Positions 17,301 through 25,764 of a DNA stretch of 64,000 bases are shown one piece after another. This stretch comes from CAYQCE01 sp964415885 (GTDB lineage Bacteria > Zixibacteria > MSB-5A5 > JAABVY01 > JAHJOQ01), in NCBI GenBank assembly GCA_964415885.1, contig CAYQCE010000004.1, forward strand, positions 41,279 to 105,278, given 5' to 3'. The position numbers were made by a program, and so were the translations under genes. Every line of letters starts with the position of its first letter. Within the stretch, counting starts at the first letter, position 1. The notes beneath the pieces were generated by a model. The model made no database searches. It was not told the DNA's origin and saw only the letters and a list, made by a program, of their open reading frames with translations.

Positions 17301-17867
17301 GCGTTTCTCGAGATCAAGTCCATGGTCCTGGATCTCGATGAAGAAATTCTCTTTGCCGAACATATCAGCGAATGTCTTTGCGAGGTGCTCCGCGGTCCTG
17401 GTGTCGTTGTCAATGAGCGCACTCGATATCTCACCTTTCAGGCATGCCGAAGTCGCAATCAAACCGTCGGCGTGCTCCTTGAGCAGCTTCTTGTCTACAC
17501 GCGGTCGATGGTAGAAGCCGTCGATATAGGCTTTCGACACGAGCTTGACGAGATTACGATATCCGGTGTCGTTCTTGACAAGGAGGATCATGTGATACCC
17601 GGAGCTCGGCTTCCCGGGGATCGGCTCTTTGTACGTGTGCTCCCGCGGTGCAACATATATCTCGCAGCCGATTATTGGCTTAACACCTTCCTCTTTCGCC
17701 TTCTTATAGAATTCCACCGCTCCGAACATATTTCCGTGATCGGTTATCGCCACGGCGGGCATATTCTGCTCATGAACTAACTTCACGAACTGATCAATGC
17801 GGCATGCGCCATCCAGAAGCGAGTATTGGGTGTGATTATGCAGATGTACGAAATCGGCTGTGCTCAT
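14394..17867 (-). CDS. dnaE: DNA polymerase III alpha subunit
   Basis: A 1157-residue replicative polymerase. The PHP domain at the N-terminus has all metal-site motifs present (HLHNHTQYSLLDG, ITDHGN, GCEIYV, GTNDCHY). The polymerase core contains GPGRGSATGSLV at about 360-371 and the catalytic PDIDIDF at 401-407. A helix-hairpin-helix region and an OB-fold (ILVFSALFEKT) follow, then the C-terminal tau-binding region. The intact PHP site, degraded in E. coli DnaE, suggests possible PHP-dependent proofreading. The ATG overlaps the stop of the TPR gene. Confidence 0.98.
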   Translation of the reverse strand: MSTADFVHLHNHTQYSLLDGACRIDQFVKLVHEQNMPAVAITDHGNMFGAVEFYKKAKEEGVKPIIGCEIYVAPREHTYKEPIPGKPSSGYHMILLVKNDTGYRNLVKLVSKAYIDGFYHRPRVDKKLLKEHADGLIATSACLKGEISSALIDNDTRTAEHLAKTFADMFGKENFFIEIQDHGLDLEKRNKERLIRLSKKLGIGLVGTNDCHYLHQKDSEAHDALLCIQTGKFLSDTDRMKYETDQIYVKTPEEMKELFGAYPEAIENTLRITEMCNFDLELGKNHLPEFPLPGEFTDLDEYLRHEAYEGLKRRYDDITDELKQRLEFELDVIIKMGYSGYFLIVKDFTDYARSQGIPVGPGRGSATGSLVSYCLGIVNLDPMKYGLIFERFLNPERISLPDIDIDFADRGREKVIDYVIRKYGEKNVCQIITFGTMAARQSIRDVGRVMQIPYADVDKIAKMIPAGPGQTISGALENEPELKRLMEESEAARELVEKSQTLEGLARHASTHAAGVVIAPKPLTEYVPLFKASRGDEITTQYDMKCIDEIGLLKMDFLGLRTLTVVDDTLKMIRENHGVEIDLDEIPLDDKEVYQLFGEGKTVGIFQFESSGMRDYLRKLHPEDLTDLIAMNALYRPGPLDAGTIDNYINRKHGREEVKYSHPSLEPILEETYGVIVYQEQVIRIAQVLAGYSAGQGDILRKAMGKKIKEIMEEQKKKFLAGCTENDVPDDVAADVFHQIETFARYGFNKSHAAGYSYLAYQTAYLKTHYPREFMAASMTSEMGNTDRIITLMEECKNIGIEVLPPDINYSRTEFTVEDDKIRFGLGAIKNVGKGAIEKILKTRDEDGEFKSLFDFVSRVDLHAMNRRMLDSLIKAGACESLPGHRSQLFASIEDALKFGQARQSSRANKDQASLFGEADNNIAVVEPDLRPAEKWDKMSTLRNEKDLLGFYVSGHPLETYRTLMTAYASTTSETLSEFPDGAGVSIGGIVSQLRIIWDKKGRKMAFVTIEDFAGQTDILVFSALFEKTKEILETESMVMVSGKVSKREDDKATVTADKIQTLSELSEGAELTLKLSMRGPNFNGGRLEKIEEVLEQNPGSAEVEFILNTGTERVVLKTEKLKASARPGLTRKLTEILGAGAVRWEVTSSRNHNGTV

Positions 17868-18994
17868 TGCTCGTCGTCCTCTGCCTCTCTTGCTTGTCGT
17901 TCCTTGAGCAACCTGACTGTCTCGAGCGCCTGATGGACCTCCCGTATCGTGGAGTCCAGCTCAATCGCACGCTCGTATTTTGCTATTGCTTCATCGAATT
18001 TCCCAACGCCCGCCTGAGCGTTCCCCCACCCTATGTATAACGGTGCGTCGTCGCTGTTCAATTGCGATGCTCTCTCGAATACCTCTGCCGCTCTTCCCGG
18101 CTCTCCGACCAGGTTGAGTGTGAAACCGAGATTGAGGTACGCTTCGAAGAATGTCGAATCAAGCTCTATCGCCTGCGAAAACGCTCTGCGTGCCTTGCTG
18201 TAAAGCGCTCGATCGAAATACCCCACACCCTCCCGCATCAGCTTGTGGAGCTGCATCTCGACAGAGAGGCTGTCGAACTGCGCGAGGCCGTCCTGCACCA
18301 TAACATTTTCAGGATCACGCTCGGCGGCGAGTTGATAGTAATGCTTCGCGCTGTCAAGATCACCGGAAGCGAAATACATGCTTGCCAAGGTAATCAGCGT
18401 CTGAACCCTCATCGGATCAAGACTCAGAGCCTTGTAAGCGTGCTGGAATCCAACCTCGGGGCTCTCTGCCAACGCCTTGACCAGAGCAAGATTCGCCTCG
18501 ATTATCGGGCTGTTCGGAAATCTCCCGGCGGCAGCCTCGATTACGCTATTCGCTTCCTCCACACGTCCCATACCTCGCAGTATCACCGACCTGTACGCCG
18601 GAATCTTGGGATTCGGGGACATCGCGACCGTATCTGCGAGATCAATATACTGCCGGGCCTGCTCGAAATCACCCGTAAGCCAGCCAATTCTCGCCAGTTC
18701 AAGGTACGCCTCGGTGTACATCTGGTCTTTCCCTATAATCTGCATTAGCGCCTGCGCGGCCGTGCCGAGGTTTCCGCTGCGTATTGACACATCCGCCAGC
18801 CCCATCAGCGCCTCGAGATTCGATTCGTCGACGCTGTACGCCTCCCGATATGCCTCTGCGGCCGCATCCAGATCGCCCGCGTAATCGAGCGAATCGGCGC
18901 GATCCATGTACTCCCCGGCTACTACAACACCTACGAGAAGGAGCAGCAGACCGAGCGGCGCCAAAACCAATATCGAACGTCTCATCTCCACCAT
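17864..18994 (-). CDS. Membrane-anchored TPR-repeat protein
   Basis: A 376-residue protein with one N-terminal transmembrane segment or signal (residues about 5-25). The rest is nearly all tetratricopeptide repeats, about nine or ten, such as AEAYREAYSVDESNLEALMG and AIAKYERAIELDSTIREV. TPR arrays bind other proteins; no catalytic residues are seen. It lies between rhomboid and dnaE with overlapping ends on both sides. Two starts are possible: ATG 18994 (GGAGG four bases before) and ATG 18985, which forms an ATGA overlap with the rhomboid stop. The first is given. Confidence 0.88.
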   Translation of the reverse strand: MVEMRRSILVLAPLGLLLLLVGVVVAGEYMDRADSLDYAGDLDAAAEAYREAYSVDESNLEALMGLADVSIRSGNLGTAAQALMQIIGKDQMYTEAYLELARIGWLTGDFEQARQYIDLADTVAMSPNPKIPAYRSVILRGMGRVEEANSVIEAAAGRFPNSPIIEANLALVKALAESPEVGFQHAYKALSLDPMRVQTLITLASMYFASGDLDSAKHYYQLAAERDPENVMVQDGLAQFDSLSVEMQLHKLMREGVGYFDRALYSKARRAFSQAIELDSTFFEAYLNLGFTLNLVGEPGRAAEVFERASQLNSDDAPLYIGWGNAQAGVGKFDEAIAKYERAIELDSTIREVHQALETVRLLKERQAREAEDDEQ

Positions 18995-19686
18995 CCGGCC
19001 TCCTGAACTCGTGGAGCCCTGCCCACAAAGAACTTGAAAATCAACAGTCCGAACACGAATCCTCCGATGTGAGCGAACCAGGCCACTCCCCCACCTCCTT
19101 TTCCACCACCGAGCGCCGGGAGGCCGTTCATTAACTGCAGAAAGAACCAGAACCCGAGGACAAAAAGCGCAGGAATCCGGGCGATCCGTATGAAGTAGAG
19201 TATGAATATCACGGTATGTATACGTGCGTGCGGATACGACACTATATAGGCTCCGAGAATGCCCGCAATCGCTCCGGAAGCCCCCACCATCGGCACTGTG
19301 CCGTCCATATCTGTCAGGATAAATGTGGACGCCGCGGCGACACCGGCCCCAAGGTAGAACAGCACGAATTTGACCCTGCCAAGTCGGTCTTCGATGTTAT
19401 TTCCGAAGATCCAGAGATAGAGCATATTGCCGCCCAGGTGAAACAGCCCGCCGTGCATGAACATACTGGTGAAGAGATTTATCCAGGGCGAGGTGGCCAT
19501 ATAAGGCGTCATCTCTTGCCCTGTAGTCAGTTCCGCGGGAATCAGTCCCCATTTAACGGTGAAAAGTTGATACCCCTCACTCCCGAGCGTAAGCTCGTAA
19601 AGATATACAAGACAATTGATTACTATTAGCGCGATAGTAACAACCGGTTTCCGCCGAGTCGGGATGTCATCCTTTATCGGAATCAT
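18982..19686 (-). CDS. Rhomboid-family intramembrane serine protease
   Basis: A 234-residue membrane protein with about six hydrophobic segments. FMHGGLFHLGGNMLYL carries the conserved His/Asn cluster. The catalytic serine is in GASGA and the partner histidine in AHIGGFVFG. The catalytic dyad is therefore intact and the protein should cleave membrane-embedded helices. A glycine-rich loop (LGGGKGGGGVAWF) between the last two segments is unusual. Its substrate is unknown. Confidence 0.93.
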   Translation of the reverse strand: MIPIKDDIPTRRKPVVTIALIVINCLVYLYELTLGSEGYQLFTVKWGLIPAELTTGQEMTPYMATSPWINLFTSMFMHGGLFHLGGNMLYLWIFGNNIEDRLGRVKFVLFYLGAGVAAASTFILTDMDGTVPMVGASGAIAGILGAYIVSYPHARIHTVIFILYFIRIARIPALFVLGFWFFLQLMNGLPALGGGKGGGGVAWFAHIGGFVFGLLIFKFFVGRAPRVQEAGWWR

Positions 19687-19783
19687 GTTTGCCCACCACT
19701 ATTCAAGAAAATCCAGCCTTTGTCAATTTAGGGGAGACCCCTCGGACAACACAATCAAAAAACTGAATCGGACATCGAATCTG

Positions 19784-22057
19784 TCACGGACGGTATGTAA
19801 ATGTCGAACTGTGAGAGGTCTTGTTGCCAACTTTGTCGTACACGGTAATGTTCAGAACATGATGCCCCGCCTTCAGTTCCTGGCTCGAATAGGTAACCAT
19901 CCACTTCGTCTCGGGATCATACTCAGGAATCGCCCAGACGCCATCGACTTCGACCAGAACATCCCTGTCATCGCCGATACCGGCGAGGTTGTCATCAAGC
20001 ATGAACGTAATCTTCGGTCTCTTGCTCCGCACCAGGCCACCGTCTCTGGGCGAAACTCTCGTAATCGATGGTCCCCTCGAGTCGCGCATGAGAGCGTACG
20101 TACCCATTCTGCCGACCTTGGCTACCATCACAGTATCATTGCGAATCTCAGTCGGTACGAGACTCGGTTTGCCTTCTTCCGAGATCGAGAAAACAGCAAG
20201 CCCGGCTGTGTCCGCATCTCTCGGCAGATCGAATTCGAGATGCACGTAATCCTCGAGGAGAAGGTCTCTCGGAGATGTAACCAGCGCAGAGACAATGCCA
20301 TACTCAGAGACTCCGACAGTAACCGTGTCTATCGTTATTCCAACCGGATGATTCAGATCTGAGCCCTCGACAATCAGCCGTCCGCTGCCGAACTGAGCTA
20401 TAGATCCCGTCCCCTGACTCGGACTGACCACGAACGGACGCCCGAACTTAACGCTGATCAGGTCCGTGGTTGCCACATCTGTGGCGCCAACAAGTATCGA
20501 GGAATCCGCCGGATCGAAGAGAACATCGAGTCCGTAGCAGACACTCGCGGCTGAGGATGTCAAATCATCGAGCGCGTCAGCCAGCGCCGAGACCTCCAGC
20601 CCCAACGCCGAATACCACGATTCGACTTTTCCGCTGGCAATCGATGACATCGGCACAGCCCCGGATGGCGCAAACACCGGCATACCGGTGTTCGACATCC
20701 GCACGATATAGTCGAAGCGCGCGCCTGAGGAACTCGCGCGCCGATCCGTTGCCGTTAACAGAATCGTTCTGCCCGCCAGATCGCGATGCGCCGAGACTTT
20801 TCCGATGTCACCTGACAGAAACTCGACTAGCTCCTGCGCCGGCGCACCCCCCACGACCGATTCGAAGCCATCTATCTGACGGTCGTAGAGAGCATAACTG
20901 TAGTTGAATCTATCGTCGATGACCGATGGACTCTCGACCACCCCATAATCAGTAGAGACCAGTTTCGGCTGACCCCTCAATTCGATGTGAACTTCAGCCC
21001 AGGTTTCGTTTCCGCTCTCATCCTGGACGCAGATGAGCAGGACATGCTCACCCGGTGTCAGGCCGAATTCGAACAAGCTGTCATTGACTTCGAGCCATCC
21101 GTTATTGACGGCAATATCGTTGACATGCGGAGTTTTCGCCCCGGGTAAAACATACAGATTTCTCACGAACCTTCGTCCATCGATAGCTCGCGTATAATTC
21201 GTCTCGAGATTTACCTCCCCCCAGTGATCGAACGACAATGTATCGTAAACGGTTGAAAAGAACGGCCGGCTCTCGTCATCTATGTACATCTCGACCTTGT
21301 GCGCCGCGTAGCTTCGCCGAGTTCCGGGCCTGAGATCAATGCAATCAATCTCCACACCAACAGGACCGTATATGACCGTCGGTTCGAATGAGACATATCT
21401 TCCTCCCGACGATCCAAGGTCAACTTCTACTGCTTCCGCCTTTCCGGCTATCCGAGCACGAACCGGGTCGAGGGGGCGAAAGAAGATGGACCTTACCACA
21501 GGTTCGCGCGTATCTGTCATCGATTTCGGATAGAACTGCAGCGGCGAAAGCGGCCGGCTGTCCGAGTCGCGCACTTCGAAATGGAGATGCGGGGCACCAG
21601 CACCTGTTTGGCCGGAATAAGCAACCACATCTCCCGCCTTGAACCGAAAAAGCTCCTTGGGGGGATAGAGATTCGTCATGTACCGCTTCGTTGCGAGCTG
21701 CTGCTCCTGGACATATACATTGATATCATGGGTGAACTTCTGCAGATGTGCATACACCGCCACGCGCCCGTCATCGAGCTTCAAATAGAGCGCCTTGCCG
21801 TAGCCGTCCCAGCGCGTCACTATTCGCTCGACGTGTCCATCCGAAATCGCAACACATTTGTATCCTGTTTTACCGAAAGTACGGATGTCGATCCCGGAAT
21901 GAAAATGCCCCGATCGCCACTGACCGAAACCCGAGGTCAGTTCCCGCGATTCAGGGAGCGGCCACCTGTAGCCGGACTGAGCGAATGCGCTCGATCCGAT
22001 GAGCAGAATAAAAACTGCACTGACTACGATAAAAAAGCTCTGTTTTATGCCCTTCAT
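19784..22057 (-). CDS. Exported M23-family peptidase with long C-terminal region
   Basis: A 757-residue secreted protein. A signal peptide (to about residue 27) is followed by an M23/LytM domain with HSGIDI and HLHFEV zinc-site motifs, so the metal site looks intact. Such enzymes cut peptidoglycan cross-links. Residues 190-757 form a long beta-rich region whose last about 90 residues resemble an Ig-like repeat (ITRVSPRDGG ... GHHVLNITVYDKVGNKT). ATG 22057 is used; an earlier GTG at 22069 is in frame. It is transcribed divergently from the PpiD-like gene. Confidence 0.88.
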   Translation of the reverse strand: MKGIKQSFFIVVSAVFILLIGSSAFAQSGYRWPLPESRELTSGFGQWRSGHFHSGIDIRTFGKTGYKCVAISDGHVERIVTRWDGYGKALYLKLDDGRVAVYAHLQKFTHDINVYVQEQQLATKRYMTNLYPPKELFRFKAGDVVAYSGQTGAGAPHLHFEVRDSDSRPLSPLQFYPKSMTDTREPVVRSIFFRPLDPVRARIAGKAEAVEVDLGSSGGRYVSFEPTVIYGPVGVEIDCIDLRPGTRRSYAAHKVEMYIDDESRPFFSTVYDTLSFDHWGEVNLETNYTRAIDGRRFVRNLYVLPGAKTPHVNDIAVNNGWLEVNDSLFEFGLTPGEHVLLICVQDESGNETWAEVHIELRGQPKLVSTDYGVVESPSVIDDRFNYSYALYDRQIDGFESVVGGAPAQELVEFLSGDIGKVSAHRDLAGRTILLTATDRRASSSGARFDYIVRMSNTGMPVFAPSGAVPMSSIASGKVESWYSALGLEVSALADALDDLTSSAASVCYGLDVLFDPADSSILVGATDVATTDLISVKFGRPFVVSPSQGTGSIAQFGSGRLIVEGSDLNHPVGITIDTVTVGVSEYGIVSALVTSPRDLLLEDYVHLEFDLPRDADTAGLAVFSISEEGKPSLVPTEIRNDTVMVAKVGRMGTYALMRDSRGPSITRVSPRDGGLVRSKRPKITFMLDDNLAGIGDDRDVLVEVDGVWAIPEYDPETKWMVTYSSQELKAGHHVLNITVYDKVGNKTSHSSTFTYRP

Positions 22058-22067
22058 AGCGGTACTC

Positions 22068-22095
22068 ACAATAGACTATCAGGCTCACGTGTCAA
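22068..22095 (-). promoter_or_regulatory. Sigma-70-type promoter for the M23 peptidase
   Basis: TTGACA (22090-22095), 16-base spacer, TATTGT (22068-22073) on the minus strand. The predicted start near 22061 leaves only about 3-5 bases before the ATG at 22057, and no Shine-Dalgarno sequence is visible. Confidence 0.55.
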
Positions 22096-22121
22096 CAATT
22101 ATAATCCCTCCTCGCGCCGAA

Positions 22122-22140
22122 TGTTCCTGCTTCAGGAACA
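22122..22140. promoter_or_regulatory. Inverted repeat between divergent promoters (possible operator)
   Basis: TGTTCCTG-CTT-CAGGAACA is a perfect 8-bp palindrome with a 3-base centre. It lies upstream of both the minus-strand promoter at 22068-22095 and the plus-strand promoter at 22163-22190, a good place for one regulator to act on both. Confidence 0.4.
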
Positions 22141-22162
22141 GCACCGGAACCGCAAAAATAGC

Positions 22163-22190
22163 TTGTGAAACTGCCGATTGTATATATATA
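22163..22190 (+). promoter_or_regulatory. Sigma-70-type promoter for the PpiD-like gene
   Basis: TTGTGA (22163-22168) and TATATA (22185-22190) with a 16-base spacer. The -10 lies within a run of alternating T and A (22181-22191), so its exact register is uncertain. The leader would be about 55 bases. Confidence 0.5.
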
Positions 22191-22250
22191 TAGTAGCCGT
22201 TTGTGCGAAGAATCTACGTTTTCCAATAAACCGTAAGGAGACAGCGGAAT

Positions 22251-24059
22251 ATGTTGCAGGACATGCGAAAATACACGAAGGTGGTACTATACATCGTCGT
22301 TGTCGCATTTATCGGAACGATCATCTTTGCCTGGGGCGCGGACATCACGACCCCAAAGGGCCAGCGGGGCGTAATCGGCGAGGTTAACGGGGAAGAGATC
22401 GACTACCAGCTCTACTCACGCGTTATCGACAATTATTACGAGCAGGCTTCACGTCAGTCACAGCGCGAACTCGGTCCTGATGAGGTGCTCGAGATCAGGA
22501 ATCGTGCCTGGACCGATCTCGTGAACGACATCGTATTTCGTCAGAAAGTCGATGAGCTCGGACTCGAGGTCACCAACGAGGAACTCGCCGAGCACCTGAA
22601 GCGATTCCCCCCGCAGGTGGTACAGCAGCAGCAGATATTTGTGAATGAGCAAGGCGGGTTCGACTATCAGGCCTATCTCCAGGCTATGGGAAATCCGGAG
22701 TATACCCAGTTCTGGATGCAGGTCGAGGCTATGACTCGTCCCGAAATCCGCGATTTCAAGCTGCAGGAAATTGTAATCTCGTCCGGTCGAGTTACCAATG
22801 AGGATGTTCGCCGGGAATACATCGCGAACAACGAAAAAGTCAAGTGCGAGTATGGAATAGTCCACAGAGATCAGCAGAGCGCCCCCGAACCGGACAGCGC
22901 TGCAGTAGTCGAGTACTACAATACTCACAAGGATCGTTACTATCGTCCGGCAGAGGCAGAACTCCAGTATGTGGAATTCACGAAAGAACCGTCTGAGGCC
23001 GACAAGGAGGGACTCCGCTCGCAGATAGAGATGCTCCATGACGAGGTCGAGGCCGGAGCCGACTTTGCCCAGCTCGCGCGCGATCTATCCGAGGATGGCT
23101 CCGCTGAGAACGGCGGCAATCTCGGCTGGTTCGGCAGGGGCCAGATGGTCGAAGAATTCGAAGAGGCTGCCTTTGCGCTGGAAGACTCAGGCGACGTCTC
23201 CGACCCGATCCAGACTCAGTTCGGCTGGCATATCATAATGAAAACCGGCGAACGCGAGAATGAAGATGGCGAGACCGAGATCCGTGCACGGCACATACTC
23301 CTCAAGTACAAGCCTTCAGGACAGACCGTCACCGATCTCCAAAACAAGGCGCTGAGTTTCAGAGAAACGGCCCTCAACATGGGTTTCGAGGAAGCCGCGG
23401 AGGAAATGGCGATCGAGGTGAAAAGCTCCGGGTTGTTCCGCGAGGGTACGTACGCCGGCAAGCTGGGACAGTCACCGCGACTCGCCGAGTTTGCGTTTGA
23501 CAGCAAGATCGGCAAAATATCTCAGGTATTTGAGGAGCCCGGCAGGTTTGTCGTTGCCGAGCTATCCTCCCATCACACAGCCGGAATCCAGAAGCTCGAT
23601 GATGTCTTCGCCAAGGCAAAGACTGACCTGACCCAGAAAATCCTCGGCGACAAGGCAATGGAAAAAGCTCAGAGGCTGCATGCCCAGGTTGGCGGCGGCA
23701 CAGCAATGGAACAGGCATGCATCAATGTCGGCGCCGAGTACCTTATCTCGGACTTCGTCAGCAGAAGAGAACCTGTGCAGAAGATCGGAAGAGACCCGAA
23801 TTTCCTCGGAACGCTCTTTACACTCTCCGAGGATGATCCACTATCCGATCCGATAATGACAAGCAAGGGCGCGGCCGTGATTCGTTACCTTGATAAAGAG
23901 GCTCCGAATCTCGACGCGTTTACATCGGTTCAGGATTCGCTTTATCAGTCGCTCGCGACCGAGAAGCGCCAGATGGTCTATCAGGAGTGGTTCGCCGAGT
24001 TGCAGGAGAAAAACGAGATCAAGGACTACCGCGAGGAACTCTTCAACAACAACCAGTAG
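22251..24059 (+). CDS. PpiD/SurA-like membrane-anchored peptidyl-prolyl isomerase
   Basis: A 602-residue protein with an N-terminal transmembrane anchor (about residues 10-28) facing the periplasm, a SurA-N-like chaperone domain, and a parvulin domain with SAENGGNLGWFGRGQMVEEF and TQFGWHIIMKTG. A second, weaker parvulin-like segment starts at RARHILLKYKPSG. The layout is that of PpiD, a folding helper at the Sec translocon exit. AAGGAG lies ten bases before the ATG. It is monocistronic with its own promoter and a strong terminator. Confidence 0.92.
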   Translation: MLQDMRKYTKVVLYIVVVAFIGTIIFAWGADITTPKGQRGVIGEVNGEEIDYQLYSRVIDNYYEQASRQSQRELGPDEVLEIRNRAWTDLVNDIVFRQKVDELGLEVTNEELAEHLKRFPPQVVQQQQIFVNEQGGFDYQAYLQAMGNPEYTQFWMQVEAMTRPEIRDFKLQEIVISSGRVTNEDVRREYIANNEKVKCEYGIVHRDQQSAPEPDSAAVVEYYNTHKDRYYRPAEAELQYVEFTKEPSEADKEGLRSQIEMLHDEVEAGADFAQLARDLSEDGSAENGGNLGWFGRGQMVEEFEEAAFALEDSGDVSDPIQTQFGWHIIMKTGERENEDGETEIRARHILLKYKPSGQTVTDLQNKALSFRETALNMGFEEAAEEMAIEVKSSGLFREGTYAGKLGQSPRLAEFAFDSKIGKISQVFEEPGRFVVAELSSHHTAGIQKLDDVFAKAKTDLTQKILGDKAMEKAQRLHAQVGGGTAMEQACINVGAEYLISDFVSRREPVQKIGRDPNFLGTLFTLSEDDPLSDPIMTSKGAAVIRYLDKEAPNLDAFTSVQDSLYQSLATEKRQMVYQEWFAELQEKNEIKDYREELFNNNQ

Positions 24060-24089
24060 GCACGCCCGAGCTACAGAATTGGACAATGA

Positions 24090-24119
24090 AAGCCCCGCTG
24101 ATTCAGCGGGGCTTCCTTT
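24090..24119 (+). terminator. Rho-independent terminator between convergent ppiD-like gene and rng
   Basis: AAGCCCCGCTG (24090-24100) pairs with CAGCGGGGCTT (24104-24114) across a 3-base loop and is followed by CCTTT. It can serve the plus-strand gene well and possibly also rng on the other strand. Confidence 0.88.
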
Positions 24120-24162
24120 ATCACGATAACAACGAGTCAGGTATCGACTCGCAATACTCTGT

Positions 24163-25725
24163 CTATCTCACTTCGGCCTTTGTCTTGAACAGGTCGGTTA
24201 CATCAAGGCTGTCGTCGAGTGATATTACCCGGTAATTCTCGGGGCTCAGGCTGTCATCCGTCTCGAGTTCGATTTTGAATCGATGATATTTCGAAAGCCT
24301 TCGCAGAATGTTGGAACCTGTCTGGGTCATTCTCTCCGCCATATCGGGGTTGAGAATCAGTCGGTATTTCTTCATCCTCGAACCCGCATGAGCCCTCTGG
24401 AACCAACGCTCGATCTTGGTCGCGATCGTGTCGCTCGAGAGCACACGTCCCAGACCGCTACAGGTCGGACACGGCTCGGAAAATGTCTGGATAAGCGATG
24501 GCCTCGTGCGCTCGCGTGTCATCTCTATCAAACCGAAATCCGACACCGGATTGATCGCGTTCTTTGCCCGATCGTTTTTGAAGCACGATTTGAAATACTC
24601 GAAGAGCCTTCTCCGGTTTTCGCGGTAATGCATATCGATGAAATCGATTACAATCAAACCTCCGATATCCCGCAGGCGAATCTGGCGAGCAATTTCAGGA
24701 GCGGCTTCCATATTCACCTTAAGGATCGTGCCTTCCTGTTCCTTTTTGCCGACATATCTACCCGTATTGACATCGATCGCCCAGAGAGCCTCGGTCTGAT
24801 CGATCACAATAAACGATCCTTTGCGAATCCAGACCTTTCGGTTTAGCGTTCTGTCAATCTCGTCCTCGATGCCGTAGAGATCGAAGAGAGGTACATTCCC
24901 TTTGTAGAGCTCGACCTTCTCACGCAGTTTCGGAGCGACCATCTTGACAAATGAGATTATCTCGCGGTATTCCTTGCGGGCATCAACGATCACACGCTCG
25001 GTATCTTCGGTAAAGAAATCTCTTACTATACTCGTGGTGATGCTCGCGTCTCTATGCAAAAGAGCCGGGGCGCTCTTCTTGTCGGCAGTCCTGCGGATTC
25101 GGTTCCAGATCTTGACCAGGCGTTTGATGTCACGGCTGAAATCTCTCTCGGTCTTGCCTTCACCCTCGGTCCGCACTATCAGCCCAAAACCATCCGGTCT
25201 GAGATCGAAGAGCAGCTTCCGCAGCCGTTTTCTCTCGGCCCAGTTGGAGATTCGCTTCGAGACCCGGATGTGGCGCTCATTCGGCACCAGAACGAGGAAC
25301 CTGCCGGGAAGACTGATAGCGGTGGATACTCTGGCGCCCTTCTGACCGAGAGGCTCCTTTATGACCTGGACAAGTATCTCCTGGTCCTTACTGATAAGCT
25401 TGTCAATAGGATTACGGATATGGGTCTTGCGGATGATGTCCACATCATTGCCGTTTTCCTCGTCCTCGACCTCGAAGTCGTATCGCCTGGATGCGTTGTC
25501 CGTTCCAATGTCGGAAATATGCAGAAACGATGTCCTGTCGAGCCCCAGATCGAGGAAAGCAGCCTGCATTCCCGGCAGCACCGCAGTGACTCTGCCCTTG
25601 TAGATTGCGCCTACATGCCGTTGATCGCCGGGACGCTCCACGAGAAGCTCGACAAGCTTATCGTTTTCGAGAATCGCTATCCGGGTCTCGTGCAGCGCGC
25701 AATTGATTACAATCTCTTGCTTCAT
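24163..25725 (-). CDS. rng: Ribonuclease G/E family endoribonuclease
   Basis: A 520-residue protein. It has an N-terminal S1 domain (VGAIYKGRVTAVLPGMQAAF), an RNase H-like and 5'-sensor region, catalytic Asp residues in WAIDVNTGRY and VIDFIDM, and the zinc-link CPTCSG. There is no long RNase E-type C-terminal scaffold, so RNase G is the better name. It processes rRNA and degrades mRNA in the cytoplasm. GGAG lies five bases before the ATG. It is the last gene of the tgt-yajC-def-fmt-rng run. Confidence 0.95.
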   Translation of the reverse strand: MKQEIVINCALHETRIAILENDKLVELLVERPGDQRHVGAIYKGRVTAVLPGMQAAFLDLGLDRTSFLHISDIGTDNASRRYDFEVEDEENGNDVDIIRKTHIRNPIDKLISKDQEILVQVIKEPLGQKGARVSTAISLPGRFLVLVPNERHIRVSKRISNWAERKRLRKLLFDLRPDGFGLIVRTEGEGKTERDFSRDIKRLVKIWNRIRRTADKKSAPALLHRDASITTSIVRDFFTEDTERVIVDARKEYREIISFVKMVAPKLREKVELYKGNVPLFDLYGIEDEIDRTLNRKVWIRKGSFIVIDQTEALWAIDVNTGRYVGKKEQEGTILKVNMEAAPEIARQIRLRDIGGLIVIDFIDMHYRENRRRLFEYFKSCFKNDRAKNAINPVSDFGLIEMTRERTRPSLIQTFSEPCPTCSGLGRVLSSDTIATKIERWFQRAHAGSRMKKYRLILNPDMAERMTQTGSNILRRLSKYHRFKIELETDDSLSPENYRVISLDDSLDVTDLFKTKAEVR

Positions 25726-25764
25726 TAACGCTCCTTTCCATCGGCTGCGAAAAGGAGCACCTGA

